50,216 nt of DNA from Acidobacteriota bacterium (GTDB taxonomy: Bacteria; Acidobacteriota; Terriglobia; Bryobacterales; Bryobacteraceae): contig CANIVU010000059.1 in the NCBI GenBank assembly GCA_947470805.1, positions 1-50,216 of the forward strand. The letters are read 5' to 3'. Shown piece by piece: positions 31,833 to 39,380 of the stretch (position 1 is the first letter of the stretch; every line of letters begins with the position of its first letter). The notes beneath the pieces are model-generated. The model made no database searches. It was not told where the DNA came from and worked only from the letters and a program-made list of their open reading frames with translations. A program made the translations under genes and the position numbers.

Positions 31833-32770
31833 GCGAGGATCCCGGCCAGTTGCGCCGGTTCCATGTTGCCACCGGTGACGATGACGCCAATCCGGCGGCA
31901 CTCCTTCGGGAGCTTGCCGTGAATGACGGCGGCCACCGGGACGGCACCGCTGGGCTCGACGACCAAATGGACTTTGGTCGCCAGCCACCGTACGGCGGCG
32001 CGGATCTCGTCCTCGCTCACCAGCGCGACGGCTTCCAGGTGTTCCTTCATGATCGGGAAGGTGAGCTTGCCGGGAGCCGGGGAGCGGAGGCCATCGGCGA
32101 TGGTGTCCGACAGCGGGATTTCGACGCGTTCACCGGCCTGGAAGGACAGCCACGTATCGTTGCCGAGTTCGGGCTCGCCACCGAAGAGGCGCGTTTTCGG
32201 GCTCATGTGGCGGGTGATCAGGCAGCAGCCCGACATGAGGCCGCCGCCGCCGAGCGGGGCGATCAGCGCGTCGAGATCGGGGACCTCTTCCAGCAACTCC
32301 ATGGCCGCCGTGCCCTGGCCGGTGATGGTCAGCATGTGGTCGAAGGGCGGAATGATGGTGGCGCCGGTTTCGGAGGCGATGGCGCGGCAGATGGCTTCGC
32401 GGTCCTCGGTGTGGCGGTTGTAGCTGATGATCTCGGCGCCGAAGGAGGCGGTGTTATCGACCTTCACCTTGGGGGCGTCCTGCGGCATGACGATGCGTGC
32501 TTTGGTGCCGGCGCGCTGGGCGGCGAGCGCGACGCCGGCGGCATGGTTGCCGGAGGAGTAGGCCATGACGCCCTTGGCGAGCGCATCAGCGTCGAGCGTC
32601 TGCACGAAGTTGGTGGCGCCGCGGAGCTTAAAGCTGCCGCCGTCCTGCAGGTTCTCGCACTTCAGGTACAGCTCCAGCCCGCAGACGTCGGCTTTGACGA
32701 CTGGCGTGCGTTTGACGCGGCCGCGGATACGCTCGGCGGCGGCAAGGACATCGGCGGCAGTGATGGACAT
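31829..32770 (-). CDS. Threonine/serine dehydratase-like PLP enzyme (fold type II)
   Basis: A 313-residue PLP enzyme. GGSFKLRGA places the cofactor lysine at Lys48. SSGNHAAGVALAA binds the substrate carboxylate, and PLGGGGLMSG is the phosphate-binding glycine loop. The protein lacks the C-terminal ACT domains of biosynthetic IlvA, and its length is typical of catabolic threonine dehydratase or serine racemase. Ser/Thr deamination to 2-oxo acids or serine racemisation are both possible. The stop of the upstream lipoprotein gene coincides with its first base region (32770), so translation is coupled. Confidence 0.88.
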   Translation of the reverse strand: MSITAADVLAAAERIRGRVKRTPVVKADVCGLELYLKCENLQDGGSFKLRGATNFVQTLDADALAKGVMAYSSGNHAAGVALAAQRAGTKARIVMPQDAPKVKVDNTASFGAEIISYNRHTEDREAICRAIASETGATIIPPFDHMLTITGQGTAAMELLEEVPDLDALIAPLGGGGLMSGCCLITRHMSPKTRLFGGEPELGNDTWLSFQAGERVEIPLSDTIADGLRSPAPGKLTFPIMKEHLEAVALVSEDEIRAAVRWLATKVHLVVEPSGAVPVAAVIHGKLPKECRRIGVIVTGGNMEPAQLAGILA

Positions 32771-33384
32771 TAGTGGCGGGTTTCCAGGTAGAGGCCGGTG
32801 GTGGCGTCGACGAACACGGAGTGGCCGGAGGTGCCGACCGAGTCGCCCCAGATGACACGCCAGGCTGGGTTGGGGTGCTTGTCGCCCAGTTCCAGCAGGT
32901 AGTTGATGCGCATGGTGGGGTTCTTCTTCACGTATTCGGCGCTTTTTTCCAAGGCGATTTTGAGCGCGTCGGTGGTGTCGGTCTTGAGCGCGGCGATCAG
33001 GAACGGCTTGCCTTTGCCGGAGGGGTTGAAGCTTTCTTCGGCGCCGGGGTAGACGCCTTCGTGCAGGTTGCCTTCCGATTCAACGGCCGACCAGGTGTAG
33101 GTGCGCTTCTTGAGCTTGGAGGGGGAGACGACGGTGACCTGCCAGGCGCCGGACTTGCCGGGCTGGGACTTCACTTCTTCCATCGGGATGCTGGAGACGG
33201 CGAGGCACTGGACGTCCGGCGCCCAGCTGCGGGCGGCAACGTAGATTTTGAAGAAGGCGTTTTTGCCGGAGAGCGGCTCTTTCTCCTTCTTCGGCTCCTC
33301 CTTCTTCGCGACGGGCTTGGGCGCTTCTGAACACCCGGTCATGAGCAGAAACGCTGCGGTAAGGATGACACCAAAGATTCGCAT
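32770..33384 (-). CDS. Lipoprotein of unknown function
   Basis: A 204-residue lipoprotein. The signal MRIFGVILTAAFLLMTGCS has a lipobox LMTGC. A Lys/Glu-rich linker (KPVAKKEEPKKEKEP) precedes the globular part: FKIYVAARSWAPDVQCLAVSSIPMEEVKS, GAWQVTVVSPSKLKKRTYTWSAVE and PAWRVIWGDSVGTSGHSVFVDATTGLYL. The last segment looks like a PepSY-type strand pair, but the family is not certain. It overlaps the dehydratase start by one base. There is a 54-base gap to the preceding gene. Confidence 0.7.
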   Translation of the reverse strand: MRIFGVILTAAFLLMTGCSEAPKPVAKKEEPKKEKEPLSGKNAFFKIYVAARSWAPDVQCLAVSSIPMEEVKSQPGKSGAWQVTVVSPSKLKKRTYTWSAVESEGNLHEGVYPGAEESFNPSGKGKPFLIAALKTDTTDALKIALEKSAEYVKKNPTMRINYLLELGDKHPNPAWRVIWGDSVGTSGHSVFVDATTGLYLETRH

Positions 33385-33438
33385 GAAGACTCTCCTTCCA
33401 GTTTACCTACACCATAGAAGCGCGGGAGAGGATGCTCG

Positions 33439-34044
33439 TTACAAGCAGATGGCGGTGGACTTGCTGGGCTGGAGGGTTTTGCGGGTTTCGGGTGGGTCGA
33501 TCCAGCCGTCGATTTCGACGACGGTTTTGGCGGGGATTTTGACGGTGCGGATTTCGAAGGTGGGGTACTCCGGAGATGAGGCGCGGAGGGTGTAGGTGCC
33601 GGGGGAGATGCCGTCGAAACGGAACATGCCTTCGACTTCGAGGGTGTGATCGCGGGGGCCGCCGGTGAGGGTGATGGTGGCGGGTACGGTGATGATGCCG
33701 CGGAGGCTGGATTCGGGGGCCGATTTGTGGGTGTATCGAGGCTTGGCGAATTTCATGCCGCAGTAGAAAGTGGAGTTTTTGTAGCCAATGCGGAGGGTGA
33801 TAGGCGGGAGTTCCTTCACGTCGTCTTCGGTCATGGGCATTGGGCTGACGCGGCCGATGAGGAAGCCGGGGGCGGAGATGCGGAGGCCGTAGATGCCGGC
33901 TGGGAGTTTTGGGGTGGTGTAGCGGCCTGTCATGTCCGTTTGGACTGTTCGCTCGGGGAGGTATTGGATGGTGGCGTTGGGGATGTAGGCGCCGGTTTGG
34001 TCGAGGACGAAGCCCGTGAGGATGGCGGCGAGGAGCGGGGTCAT
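33439..34044 (-). CDS. Carboxypeptidase-regulatory-like domain protein, paralogue B
   Basis: A 201-residue protein starting at MTPLLAAILTGFVLDQTGAYIPNATIQYL, which is the start of a carboxypeptidase-regulatory-like (Ig/transthyretin-like) sandwich with GRYTTPKLPAGIYGLRISAPGF as its second half. A second sandwich lies at about 105-170 (SLRGIITVPATITLTGG, MFRFDGISPGTYTLRASSPEYPTFEIRT). The end is KSTAICL. The opening MTPLLAAILTG is identical to that of the upstream paralogue and may act as a short hydrophobic leader. It overlaps that gene by 4 bases (34041-34044). The frame continues upstream, but only as a shadow of the paralogue. Confidence 0.75.
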   Translation of the reverse strand: MTPLLAAILTGFVLDQTGAYIPNATIQYLPERTVQTDMTGRYTTPKLPAGIYGLRISAPGFLIGRVSPMPMTEDDVKELPPITLRIGYKNSTFYCGMKFAKPRYTHKSAPESSLRGIITVPATITLTGGPRDHTLEVEGMFRFDGISPGTYTLRASSPEYPTFEIRTVKIPAKTVVEIDGWIDPPETRKTLQPSKSTAICL

Positions 34045-34655
34045 AGGCAGACCATGTTCGGCGGGCTGGGTTTTTCGTGGAGGACTGTGCGGGTGATTTT
34101 GGTTTCGGAGAGGGCGATGGCGCCGTCGATTGTGGTTTCGGTTTTGGGGGTGATTTCGAGGTTTTCGATGAGGAAGTGGGCGTACGTTGGGACTTGGATT
34201 TTCAGTGCGTAGCGGCCGGGCGGGAGGTTGGGGAATTCGAAGGTGCCGGGGCCGGCGAGATGGAGGCGGATGGGGGCGCCTGATTGGGGTGTGAGGGTGG
34301 CTTCGCCGTTGTCGTCGAGGCGCGGGGCGACGATTTGGCCCTTCAGGCTGGATTGGCTGGCGGGTTTGTGTTTGTAGCGCGGGGGAGTCTCTTCGCAAAG
34401 GCAGCAGGCGGAGAGCATGTTCACTTCCAGCTGGATGACGGGGGCGGCGGGGCGGACTTGTGTGGCGAAGCCGACGGCGCGGATGCGGAGTTGGACGTTT
34501 GGGTTGGGCAGGTCCGGGAAGCGGAACTGCCCTTCTTTATCGGTTTTGGTGGCGGGGCCGGTGGGGTTGACAATTTCCACGCTGGCGTTGGCGATCGGCG
34601 CGCCGGCGGTGTCGGTGATTAGGCCGGTGAGGATGGCGGCTAGGAGGGGGGTCAT
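34041..34655 (-). CDS. Carboxypeptidase-regulatory-like domain protein, paralogue A
   Basis: A 204-residue protein from ATG 34655, with GGAGGA about 13 bases upstream. It begins MTPLLAAILTGLITDTAGAPIANASVEIVN and has the same two-sandwich layout as the next gene: GQFRFPDLPNPNVQLRIRAVGF, then SSLKGQIVAPRLDDNGEATLTP and GTFEFPNLPPGRYALKIQVPTY. A cluster of cysteines (MLSACCLCEE) sits between the halves, where the paralogue has only FYCGMKF. It ends in NMVCL. The two genes are tandem duplicates now clearly diverged. Exposed, non-enzymatic roles (adhesion, carbohydrate binding) are possible but unproven. Confidence 0.75.
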   Translation of the reverse strand: MTPLLAAILTGLITDTAGAPIANASVEIVNPTGPATKTDKEGQFRFPDLPNPNVQLRIRAVGFATQVRPAAPVIQLEVNMLSACCLCEETPPRYKHKPASQSSLKGQIVAPRLDDNGEATLTPQSGAPIRLHLAGPGTFEFPNLPPGRYALKIQVPTYAHFLIENLEITPKTETTIDGAIALSETKITRTVLHEKPSPPNMVCL

Positions 34656-34668
34656 GATTTCAGTCCTC

Positions 34669-34745
34669 CCCTTTCCCTGGGTGCCAGGCACCGCTGGGGG
34701 ATGCGATGCGTTTGGTCGGTTGCATTGGTGGCGGAGCCAGGCACC
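34669..34745. repeat. GGTGCCAGGCACC-type dispersed repeat
   Basis: A 24-base unit at 34669-34692 (CCCTTTCCCTGG followed by GTGCCAGGCACC) matches 22 of 24 positions of the unit at 39207-39230. It includes a GGTGCC/GGCACC palindrome. A partial second copy, AGCCAGGCACC, lies at 34735-34745. The unit sits between the M16 peptidase gene and paralogue A, both on the minus strand. Confidence 0.7.
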
Positions 34746-34751
34746 TTCTCG

Positions 34752-37535
34752 CTATTGCCAGACTCCGGCTTTTTTGAAGTCGCCGGCTTTGACGATTGAG
34801 ATCTGGGACGGGTCGATGTATTTGCGGAAGGCGGCGTTCACCTGGTCGAGCGTTGCGGATTGGATTTTGGATTCCAGTTGCTCGTCGAAGAGCATCGTCC
34901 GGTTGCGCTGTTCGCGGATGGCGATGCTGCGCAATAGGGCTCCGTCTTGGGAACGTCCGACGGTGGAGAGATCCTTCATCGCCTTCTTGGCCCCGGCTAG
35001 TTCGGCGGCGGTGAAGCCGTCCTTCAGGGCCTTGTTCACCTCTTCGAGGAAGAACTTTTCTACCTTCGGCATGTTGGCCGGGTTGGCGATCACGGATGCC
35101 GAGAAGATGGCGGCGTCCCCTTCTGATGGGGCCGTGAAGCCGGTGCGGGCGCCGTAGCTTAGGCCCTCTTTGTTGCGGATGCGGTCGGGGACGCGGGAGG
35201 AGATCGTGCCGCCCATCATGTAGTTCGCCAGCATCATGGCCGGGTAGTCGGGGCTGGCGTCGCTCATCTGGATGCGGAGGGCCGCGTCGAACTGGGCGTT
35301 TTCTTTGTCCGGGGTTTCGATCTTCTCGTTGAACATCGGGACCTTGCGGTGCTGGGCGGTGAGCCGCTTGTAGGCCGTTGGCGTGGGCCATTTGGCCAGG
35401 AGCGTTTCGGCTTCCTTCAGAAGGGCTGGCTGGTCGACGGGGCCGAGGACGACCAGTTCGGCGAACTGGGTGCCGTAGTACTTGGCGTGGAACTCCTTGA
35501 CGTCAGCGAGCGTTAGCTTCTGCAACTCTTCGGCTTGTTCGTCGAGGGTGGTGGCGTAGAGCGGATGGCCTTTGGGATACGGGCTGATTTTGCGGGCGAG
35601 GAGGGAGCTGCCGAGGGAAGCGGGGTCGGTGCGGGAGGCGTCGATGGCGGCCAGGCGCTGTTTGCGGATCTGTTCGAAGTCCGATTCGGGGAACGCGGGC
35701 TCCTTCAGGATTTCGACGGCGAGGCGGAGGGCGGGGAGGAAGTTCTCGTTTTTGGATTCGACGGAGGCGCTGATGCCGTTGACAGCCGCGGCTGGCGCGG
35801 GACCACCTCGCCCACCGCGGCCGCCGCCTCCGCCAGCGCCGCCGCCGTTGACGCGGGCGTTCAGTTTTTCGATGGCGTCTTGCAGCTGCTGGCGGGTCTT
35901 CGATTTCGTTCCGCGCATGAGGAGGGCGGAGGTCATGGAGGACACGGCGCTTTTGCCGGCGAGGGTTGTCTCGTCACCGAAGTGGAGTTCGAGGGTGGCC
36001 GAGATGTTGCCGCCGTTGGTGGTCTTGGGGAGGATGGCGACCTTCAGGCCGTTGGAGAGTTTGCTCCTTTGCAGGCGCTTTTCGATGTTGGCTGGGGTGG
36101 GTTCGAAGCTTTCGCCTTGGGAGATGGTGACGGTGGTTTTGAAGTTTTCGAAGAGCTTGTCGAGATCCGGGGTTTCGGGTACCGTGGTGCGGTCCGGGGC
36201 GGCGGTGGGGATGAAGACGCCGACGGTGCGGTTGGAGGGTTTGAAGTATGTTTGGGCGACGCGGACGAGGTCGGCGGTGGTGACGGTTTTGAGGCTTTCG
36301 TGTTCGAGGAACATGAGGCGCCAATCGCCCTGGGAGATGGGCTGGGTCATGCCGAGACCGAGTTGTTGCGAGTCCGACAGGCGCTGCTCCATGCCGCGGA
36401 GGAGGCGGTTTTTGACGCGGTCGAGCTCCTCTTGGGACGGCGGCTCTTTGGCGATGCCGTCGATGGTTTCGAAGATCGTCTTTTTGACGTCATCGAGGGA
36501 CTGTTCCATGTTGAGGCCGGCGGAGACCATGACGACGCCAGGGTCGTGCTGGGCCTGGAAGGACATGCTGGCGGAGAGGGCCTTCTTGTTTTCTACGAGG
36601 GATTTCGACAGACGGCCCTGGCCGGGGCCGCCGGCGGAGAAGCGGAAGCCGCCGCCGCCCATGATGCCGGAGAGAACACGCAGCGCGGCGGCGTCCGGGT
36701 GGGCGGCGGCGGGGGCGTGGTAGGCGATCATGATTTCCTGGTTGTTGCCGACGCGGCGGAGTTCGACGAAGCGTTCGCCGTCCTGGACGGGTTCGGTGGT
36801 GTAGGTTTTTTCGATGGGGGTGGAGGGGCGGGGGATGCGGCCGAGTGTGTCGGCGATCATGGCGAGGATCTTTTTGGTGTCGAGCTGGCCGGTGAGGGTG
36901 AGGACGGCGTTGTCGGGACGGTAGTACTTCTTATAGAAAGCGGCGAGGCGTTCGATGGGGACGCGTTCGAGATCGGCGCGGGTGCCGATGGTGGATTTGC
37001 CGTAGTTGTGCCAGAGGTAGGCGGTGGAGAGGACGCGTTCGGAGAGGACGCGCTGGGGGGAGTTTTCACCGCGTTCGAACTCGTTGCGGACGACGGTCAT
37101 TTCGGTGTCGAGGATTTTCTTTTCCATCTTCACGTTGACCATGCGGTCGGTTTCGAGGCCGAGAGCCCATTTGAGGTTTTCGTCGGTGGCGGTGATGGTT
37201 TCGTAGTAGTTCGTCCGGTCGTCGGAGGTGGTGCCGTTCCATTGGGCGCCGTGGCCGGTGAGCTCATTTTTGATCTGGCGGCCGTTGGTGGTTTCGATGA
37301 AGAGGAGGTGTTCGAGGAGGTGCGCCATGCCGGATTCGCCGTAGCCTTCGTGGCGGGAGCCGACCAGGTAGGTGATATTGACGGTGATTTTGGGGGAGGA
37401 GGCGTCGGGGTAGAGGAGGACGCGGAGGCCGTTGGGGAACTCGTATTCGGTGATGCCGGCGAGGGAGGCCTTCTGTTTGGGCTGGGGGAACGCCACGGTT
37501 GCGGCGAGGAGGAGAACGGCTAGGAGTTTCTGCAT
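34752..37535 (-). CDS. Exported M16-family zinc peptidase (two-domain pitrilysin type)
   Basis: A 927-residue peptidase from ATG 37535, giving the signal peptide MQKLLAVLLLAATVAF. The N-terminal M16 domain has the inverted zinc motif HLLEH (72-76), with the distal Glu expected about 75 residues on in the stretch MTVVRNEFERGENSP. A second, inactive M16 half begins around residue 500 (LSNGLKVAILPKTTNGGNISATLELHFGDE) and contains a Gly/Arg-rich linker (GGGAGGGGGRGGRGG). Both halves form the clam-shell chamber that degrades peptides in the periplasm. In-frame sequence upstream of 37535 lacks support. It is alone on its strand, 95 bases after the next gene. Confidence 0.9.
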   Translation of the reverse strand: MQKLLAVLLLAATVAFPQPKQKASLAGITEYEFPNGLRVLLYPDASSPKITVNITYLVGSRHEGYGESGMAHLLEHLLFIETTNGRQIKNELTGHGAQWNGTTSDDRTNYYETITATDENLKWALGLETDRMVNVKMEKKILDTEMTVVRNEFERGENSPQRVLSERVLSTAYLWHNYGKSTIGTRADLERVPIERLAAFYKKYYRPDNAVLTLTGQLDTKKILAMIADTLGRIPRPSTPIEKTYTTEPVQDGERFVELRRVGNNQEIMIAYHAPAAAHPDAAALRVLSGIMGGGGFRFSAGGPGQGRLSKSLVENKKALSASMSFQAQHDPGVVMVSAGLNMEQSLDDVKKTIFETIDGIAKEPPSQEELDRVKNRLLRGMEQRLSDSQQLGLGMTQPISQGDWRLMFLEHESLKTVTTADLVRVAQTYFKPSNRTVGVFIPTAAPDRTTVPETPDLDKLFENFKTTVTISQGESFEPTPANIEKRLQRSKLSNGLKVAILPKTTNGGNISATLELHFGDETTLAGKSAVSSMTSALLMRGTKSKTRQQLQDAIEKLNARVNGGGAGGGGGRGGRGGPAPAAAVNGISASVESKNENFLPALRLAVEILKEPAFPESDFEQIRKQRLAAIDASRTDPASLGSSLLARKISPYPKGHPLYATTLDEQAEELQKLTLADVKEFHAKYYGTQFAELVVLGPVDQPALLKEAETLLAKWPTPTAYKRLTAQHRKVPMFNEKIETPDKENAQFDAALRIQMSDASPDYPAMMLANYMMGGTISSRVPDRIRNKEGLSYGARTGFTAPSEGDAAIFSASVIANPANMPKVEKFFLEEVNKALKDGFTAAELAGAKKAMKDLSTVGRSQDGALLRSIAIREQRNRTMLFDEQLESKIQSATLDQVNAAFRKYIDPSQISIVKAGDFKKAGVWQ

Positions 37536-37630
37536 GGGAAGCACCACTTTGGGTTGGAGTATTTCGAGTTTATCGCAGCGCGTGGGCACACTTCGGGTGT
37601 CGGGTGTGACTTTTCGGGCTGGATTGTCCG

Positions 37631-38317
37631 TTACATTGCGGGATTTTCGGGTCCGTCAATGAAGGACAGATCGCAGTTCGGATAGAGACGGCGGTATTTT
37701 TTGATGATGTCGGGCGTGAGGAAGCCGCGATAGTGGATGTGTTTTATTGGTCCAGTTTCTGTTTTCTCTTTTGTTTCAACGGGTTGCGGGGCCGGGTCGT
37801 GGGTCCGCTCGTTTTCGGAATCCATCGGGGCGGGGTCCTTTGCCGGGAACGCCGTTTTGAGGAGTTTCAGGCGGCGTTCGATTTGCGCGATTAGGCGCGT
37901 GTTGGCGGCGAACTCGCGGAACATGGCGGTGAAGGCCTTGTTGGTGTAGGCGAATTCGAGGGCGACGGTGGGGTCGCCGTGGAGGGAGAGCTCGCGGTTG
38001 AGGATGGCCTGGCGGGCGGATTCGAGGCGGAGGTTGTCCCACTGGCGGTTGGTGAGGTCGCGGACGAGGGCCTTTTCGGCGGGGTCGGCGGGGCGGAATT
38101 TGGATAGATTTTGGTCGAAGAGGGTGAAGAGCTTCTGGCGGTCTTCGTTGGTTAGAGTGGCTGAGTTGGGTGGGGTGAACTCGGCGAGTTTGGCGGCGCG
38201 GCGGCCGTGGATGAGGGAGTTGCGGCAGGAGCGGGCCTTGCCGGCGGCGGTGATGGGTCCTTTGGAGCGGGCGCCGTTACGGCGGGCGGTTTCGGCCTTG
38301 TTGGATAGAGAGTGCAT
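37631..38317 (-). CDS. Conserved hypothetical protein with ARRNGARSKGP N-terminus
   Basis: A 228-residue, strongly basic and Gln/Arg-rich soluble protein. The N-terminal block (ARRNGARSKGPITAAGKARSCRNSLIHGRRA) is a motif I associate with a family of uncharacterised proteins common in Acidobacteria, usually read as SxGPxTxxGKxRSxxNAxxHG. The centre is predicted helical (FDQNLSKFRPADPAEKALVRDLTNRQWDNLRLE). The C-terminus has KHIHYRGFLTPDIIKKYRRLYP. AAGGAA seven bases upstream supports ATG 38317. A GC-rich hairpin with a T-tract lies in the leader. Function is unknown; DNA or RNA binding is possible given its charge. Confidence 0.7.
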   Translation of the reverse strand: MHSLSNKAETARRNGARSKGPITAAGKARSCRNSLIHGRRAAKLAEFTPPNSATLTNEDRQKLFTLFDQNLSKFRPADPAEKALVRDLTNRQWDNLRLESARQAILNRELSLHGDPTVALEFAYTNKAFTAMFREFAANTRLIAQIERRLKLLKTAFPAKDPAPMDSENERTHDPAPQPVETKEKTETGPIKHIHYRGFLTPDIIKKYRRLYPNCDLSFIDGPENPAM

Positions 38318-38346
38318 TTTGCATTTCCTTGTTCTGAAATAGAAAA

Positions 38347-38413
38347 GGCCCCTGGGCTGGACAATTTTGTCCGGCCCAGGGGCCGCTCATTAACCATTAT
38401 ATCAGGTTGTCAA
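38347..38413 (-). promoter_or_regulatory. Promoter and terminator-like leader hairpin upstream of the hypothetical gene
   Basis: On the minus strand, TTGACA (38408-38413) and TATAAT (38396-38401) are both perfect boxes but only six bases apart, so they cannot be used together. Downstream is an 18-bp stem (38347-38364 with 38367-38384, one G-T pair, two-base loop) followed on the minus strand by TTTTCTATTT. This has the form of an intrinsic terminator placed between a promoter and the gene at 38317, so it may be an attenuator or stop incoming transcription. It has no T-tract in the plus direction. Confidence 0.5.
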
Positions 38414-38534
38414 GTGGTTTCAGGTTAAGTGGTTTTTTTTGTGTGGGTTGGGGTGAAATGGCGGGTTCGTTTTGGGTGGTGAGGTAAGGAGAATCTGCTT
38501 GTAGCGGTCCGGTTTTCCGGGCTATCGTTAGACC

Positions 38535-38765
38535 ATGACCATTGAGGCAATCAAGCACGCAATCGAAGGGCTGCCCGAGGACGACCGTCATTCGCTCGCC
38601 GCCTGGCTCAATGAGATTGAGAGCGATGCGTGGGATCAGCAAATGGCTAGTGATTTCGCTCCGGGCGGGCGGGGGATGGCTTGGGCGGAGAACGTGAAGC
38701 GACAGATTGCAGAGGGTAAGGCGCGACCAATGGAAGAAGGATTCGCGGCGCGGCGCCGTCCGTGA
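38535..38765 (+). CDS. Addiction-module antitoxin
   Basis: A 76-residue protein. MTIEAIKHAIEGLPEDDRHSLAAWLNEIESDAWDQQMASDFAPGGRG is the pattern of short RelE/ParE-partner antitoxins (addiction-module family), with the toxin-wrapping tail WAENVKRQIAEGKARPMEEGF. The toxin gene starts at a GTG overlapping its stop (GTGA, 38762-38765), the usual coupled order. The partner is frameshifted, so the antitoxin may now be an orphan. Confidence 0.8.
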   Translation: MTIEAIKHAIEGLPEDDRHSLAAWLNEIESDAWDQQMASDFAPGGRGMAWAENVKRQIAEGKARPMEEGFAARRRP

Positions 38766-39033
38766 ACCTGACTTACCGTTCACTGACGCTTCCGACGTTC
38801 TGGGAACTGTACGATGCGCTTCCGGAAGAGGTCCGGGAGCGGGCAACCAAGCATACGAGATATTTACAGAGAATCCCCGACACCCGTCGCTGCAGTTGAA
38901 ACGAGTGGGTGCGTTCTGGTCGGCGCGGGTGACGGATGGTTATCGCGTTCTGGCGATGCGAGACGGGAACACGTTTACGTGGTTTTGGATCGGATCGCAT
39001 GATGAGTACGAGCGGATGGTGAGGGGAAGTTGA
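38762..39033 (+). pseudogene. RelE/ParE-type toxin broken by a one-base frameshift
   Basis: From GTG 38762 the first frame reads VNLTYRSLTLPTFWELYDALPEEVRERATK, a typical N-terminus for this toxin group, then changes to nonsense and stops within about 15 codons. The expected continuation is in the next frame from about 38852: AYEIFTENPRHPSLQLKRVG, then FWSARVTDGYRVLA and FTWFWIGSHDEYERM. Adding one base near 38851, at AAGCAT, restores a full-length protein of about 90 residues. This looks like loss of one G from a GG pair. Either the toxin is dead, or a sequencing error or programmed slippage is involved. The antitoxin upstream is intact. Confidence 0.8.
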
Positions 39034-39380
39034 GGTCCAAAGCCGGAGGCGGCCACGGCTTCGGTGGTGATTAGCGGGCGCCGTGGCGCACCTATCGCGT
39101 TGAGGCACCACTTTCCGGGTTTCGTGGCAAAGTAATCGGCTCGAGCCAGAACTTGCACAAACAGTCTTCGCGTTGCACGTGGACGTGGGGCGGGTGCAGC
39201 TTCCTTCCCTTTCCCGGGGTGCCTGGCACCCACCTTCGCCCTTTGGGCTTCGGTGGGCAAGCCCGGTTCTTGCTGCGGCTTGGGGCTTTGGTGGGTGAGG
39301 CGGGGATACACTGGAGGCTGAAAGGCGTCGCTTCGACTTTTTTTCCTCTGGCGGCGTCATAACAAACGAGAACACCCGCC
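39034..39380. other. Non-coding spacer with dispersed repeat upstream of the sigma-factor operon
   Basis: No convincing coding frame is present in these 347 bases. At 39207-39230 lies a GGTGCCTGGCACC-type repeat unit (22 of 24 bases shared with 34669-34692). It is followed at about 39231-39258 by a hairpin pairing CCACC with GGTGG and GCCC with GGGC. A T7 run sits at about 39340. The promoter of the sigma-factor gene should lie here, but no clear -35/-10 pair was found. The very start may hold the 3' end of the broken toxin message. Confidence 0.6.
39207..39230. repeat. GGTGCCTGGCACC-type dispersed repeat
   Basis: The unit is CCCTTTCCCGGG followed by GTGCCTGGCACC. It contains a GGTGCC/GGCACC palindrome and matches the unit at 34669-34692 except at two positions; the central base of the palindrome is A there and T here. 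Confidence 0.75.

Noticed and set aside
34656-34691. A twelve-residue N-terminal extension of paralogue A (start at 34691)
   Set aside because: It reads through the dispersed repeat; MTPLLAAILTG, shared with the neighbour and preceded by GGAGGA, marks the real start.
35535-37523. A 662-codon open frame on the plus strand
   Set aside because: It is antisense to the M16 peptidase gene, whose motifs are in the other frame. The translation is Gly/Glu/Asp/Val-rich, as expected from GC-rich shadow frames.
39034-39380. An ECF-type autoregulated promoter before the sigma gene
   Set aside because: No GGAAC-like -35 with a suitable -10 at the correct spacing was found; the GGCGTC words present are isolated.
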